Positions 63,314-64,000 of a DNA stretch of 64,000 nt are shown here, one piece after another. The notes below the pieces were generated by a model. That model was not told the origin of the DNA. It did no database searches and saw only the letters and a list, made by a program, of their open reading frames with translations. Source of the DNA: JAWXCE01 sp034440495 (GTDB taxonomy: Bacteria > Pseudomonadota > Alphaproteobacteria > Rhizobiales > Rhodomicrobiaceae); the NCBI GenBank assembly GCA_034440495.1, contig JAWXCE010000056.1, positions 1 to 64,000 of the forward strand, given 5' to 3'. Both the position numbers and the translations under genes were made by a program. The number at the start of each line of letters is the position of its first letter. Position 1 is the stretch's first letter.

Positions 63314-64000
63314 TTAACAATCAAGCGTGGCGTCGCGTTCCCACTGGCTGAGGTGGCGGCAATAGGCGTTCCAGTCGTCGCGCCTTAGTTTGAGATAGGC
63401 GGATACAAACGGCTCGCCGAGGCCGGCGCGCAGCACGGGCGAGGCCTCCAGCGCGCGGAGGGCGTCGAGCATGTTCAGCGGCAGCTTTTTCGCGCCTTCC
63501 ACCGTATGGCCGTGGGTGTACATGTTGATGTCGAGGCGCGGGCCGGGGTCACGCGCATTCGCCATACCGTCGAGGCCCGCCGCCAGCACGCCCGCCTGCA
63601 ACAGATACGGGTTCACGGCACCATCCGCCAGCCGGAACTCGAAGCGGCCCGGATCGGGAATGCGGATCATGTGCGTGCGGTTGTTGCCCGCCCAGGTCAT
63701 GGTATTGGGCGCCCACGTCGCGCCGGAGGTGGTGACCGGCGCGTTGATGCGCTTGTAGGAATTGACGCTCGGATTGGTGATCGCCGCCAGCGCTTCGGCA
63801 TTGTAAATGATGCCGCCCATGAATTGCTTGGCCGCCTGCGACAGCCCCAATTCGCCCGCCTCGTCGTGGAAAACGTTCTGCCCAGCACGCCACAGCGACA
63901 CGTGCGCGTGGCAGCCATTGCCCGTCAGATGCATGAACGGCTTCGGCATGAAAGTGGCGCGCAGCCCGTGCTTTTCCGCGATGGCCTTGACCATGTATTT
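63314..64000 (-). CDS. Glutamine synthetase, GlnT/type III-like, cut by the window edge
   Basis: The C-terminal part of a glutamine synthetase: TFMPKPFMHLTGNGCHAHVSLW contains the ammonia/ATP site motif, NPSVNSYKRINAP is the glutamate-binding stretch, and NNRTHMIRIPDPGRFEFRLADGAVNPYL follows. The sequence is nearer to the GlnT class of rhizobia than to GlnA. The gene runs left on the minus strand and its start is beyond 64000. It may take part in nitrogen assimilation together with the GOGAT pair gltBD elsewhere in the window. Confidence 0.88.
   Translation of the reverse strand, partial: KYMVKAIAEKHGLRATFMPKPFMHLTGNGCHAHVSLWRAGQNVFHDEAGELGLSQAAKQFMGGIIYNAEALAAITNPSVNSYKRINAPVTTSGATWAPNTMTWAGNNRTHMIRIPDPGRFEFRLADGAVNPYLLQAGVLAAGLDGMANARDPGPRLDINMYTHGHTVEGAKKLPLNMLDALRALEASPVLRAGLGEPFVSAYLKLRRDDWNAYCRHLSQWERDATLDC

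Overview
The window is a stretch of an alphaproteobacterial chromosome, most like a Hyphomicrobiales (Rhizobiales) or related genome. Evidence: the gene order rne, N-acetylmuramoyl-L-alanine amidase, PBP1A, prfB; the rluD/rpoH pair; the TPR protein/ispE pair; a GlnT-type glutamine synthetase; a TrxR-like ferredoxin reductase beside an adrenodoxin-type ferredoxin; and alphaproteobacterial palindromic repeats. No rRNA, transposase, integrase or CRISPR array was seen. One tRNA gene (elongator tRNA-Met, CAT) is present.

Layout. 1-9.3 kb: end of a ParE-type toxin, uvrC (with an in-frame palindromic insert), a small exported protein, ferredoxin and its reductase, ispE, a TPR protein, an iron-transporter-like permease. 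9.3-14.3 kb: an SDR oxidoreductase, an AT-rich accessory stretch with a broken gene, rpoH, rluD, a small membrane protein, a broken small gene. 14.3-23.3 kb: rne, then divergently amidase, mrcA and prfB (programmed +1 frameshift). 23.3-33.1 kb: a Uma2 protein, an S9 peptidase, and gltB/gltD with a decayed VapBC-like toxin-antitoxin pair between them. 33.1-39.7 kb: a MacAB-like efflux system, an intradiol dioxygenase-like protein, a response regulator, tRNA-Met, a cyclase-family hydrolase and a DUF427 protein. 39.7-43.7 kb: a thiC-derived scar, a two-gene DUF5343/HEPN(Swt1) module, and the thiC operon behind a TPP riboswitch. 43.7-52.5 kb: three paralogous lipoproteins, an MsbA-like ABC exporter, a phosphatase, a PCuAC copper chaperone, two glycosyltransferases, hemH. 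52.5-64 kb: an intact toxin-antitoxin pair, a frameshifted caspase-WD40 protein, an SPFH/NfeD pair, kpsF and galU (LPS precursor supply), a lytic transglycosylase followed by two SGNH-fold proteins, a META protein and a truncated glutamine synthetase.

Main themes. (1) Two copies of a roughly 84-bp twin-hairpin element lie in frame inside conserved genes (uvrC and thiC), comparable in principle to Rickettsia palindromic elements. (2) The best candidate for a little-described system is the overlapping DUF5343 + HEPN pair next to thiC, flanked on the left by a scar of a second thiC. (3) At least seven single-site frameshifts, mostly at short homopolymers, fall in accessory or low-constraint genes (ParE end, a 10-kb island gene, a 61-codon gene, VapB, VapC, the riboswitch-controlled PH-like gene, the caspase-WD40 gene), while the long housekeeping genes are open throughout. 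This suggests real accessory-gene decay, although assembly error cannot be excluded from sequence alone.
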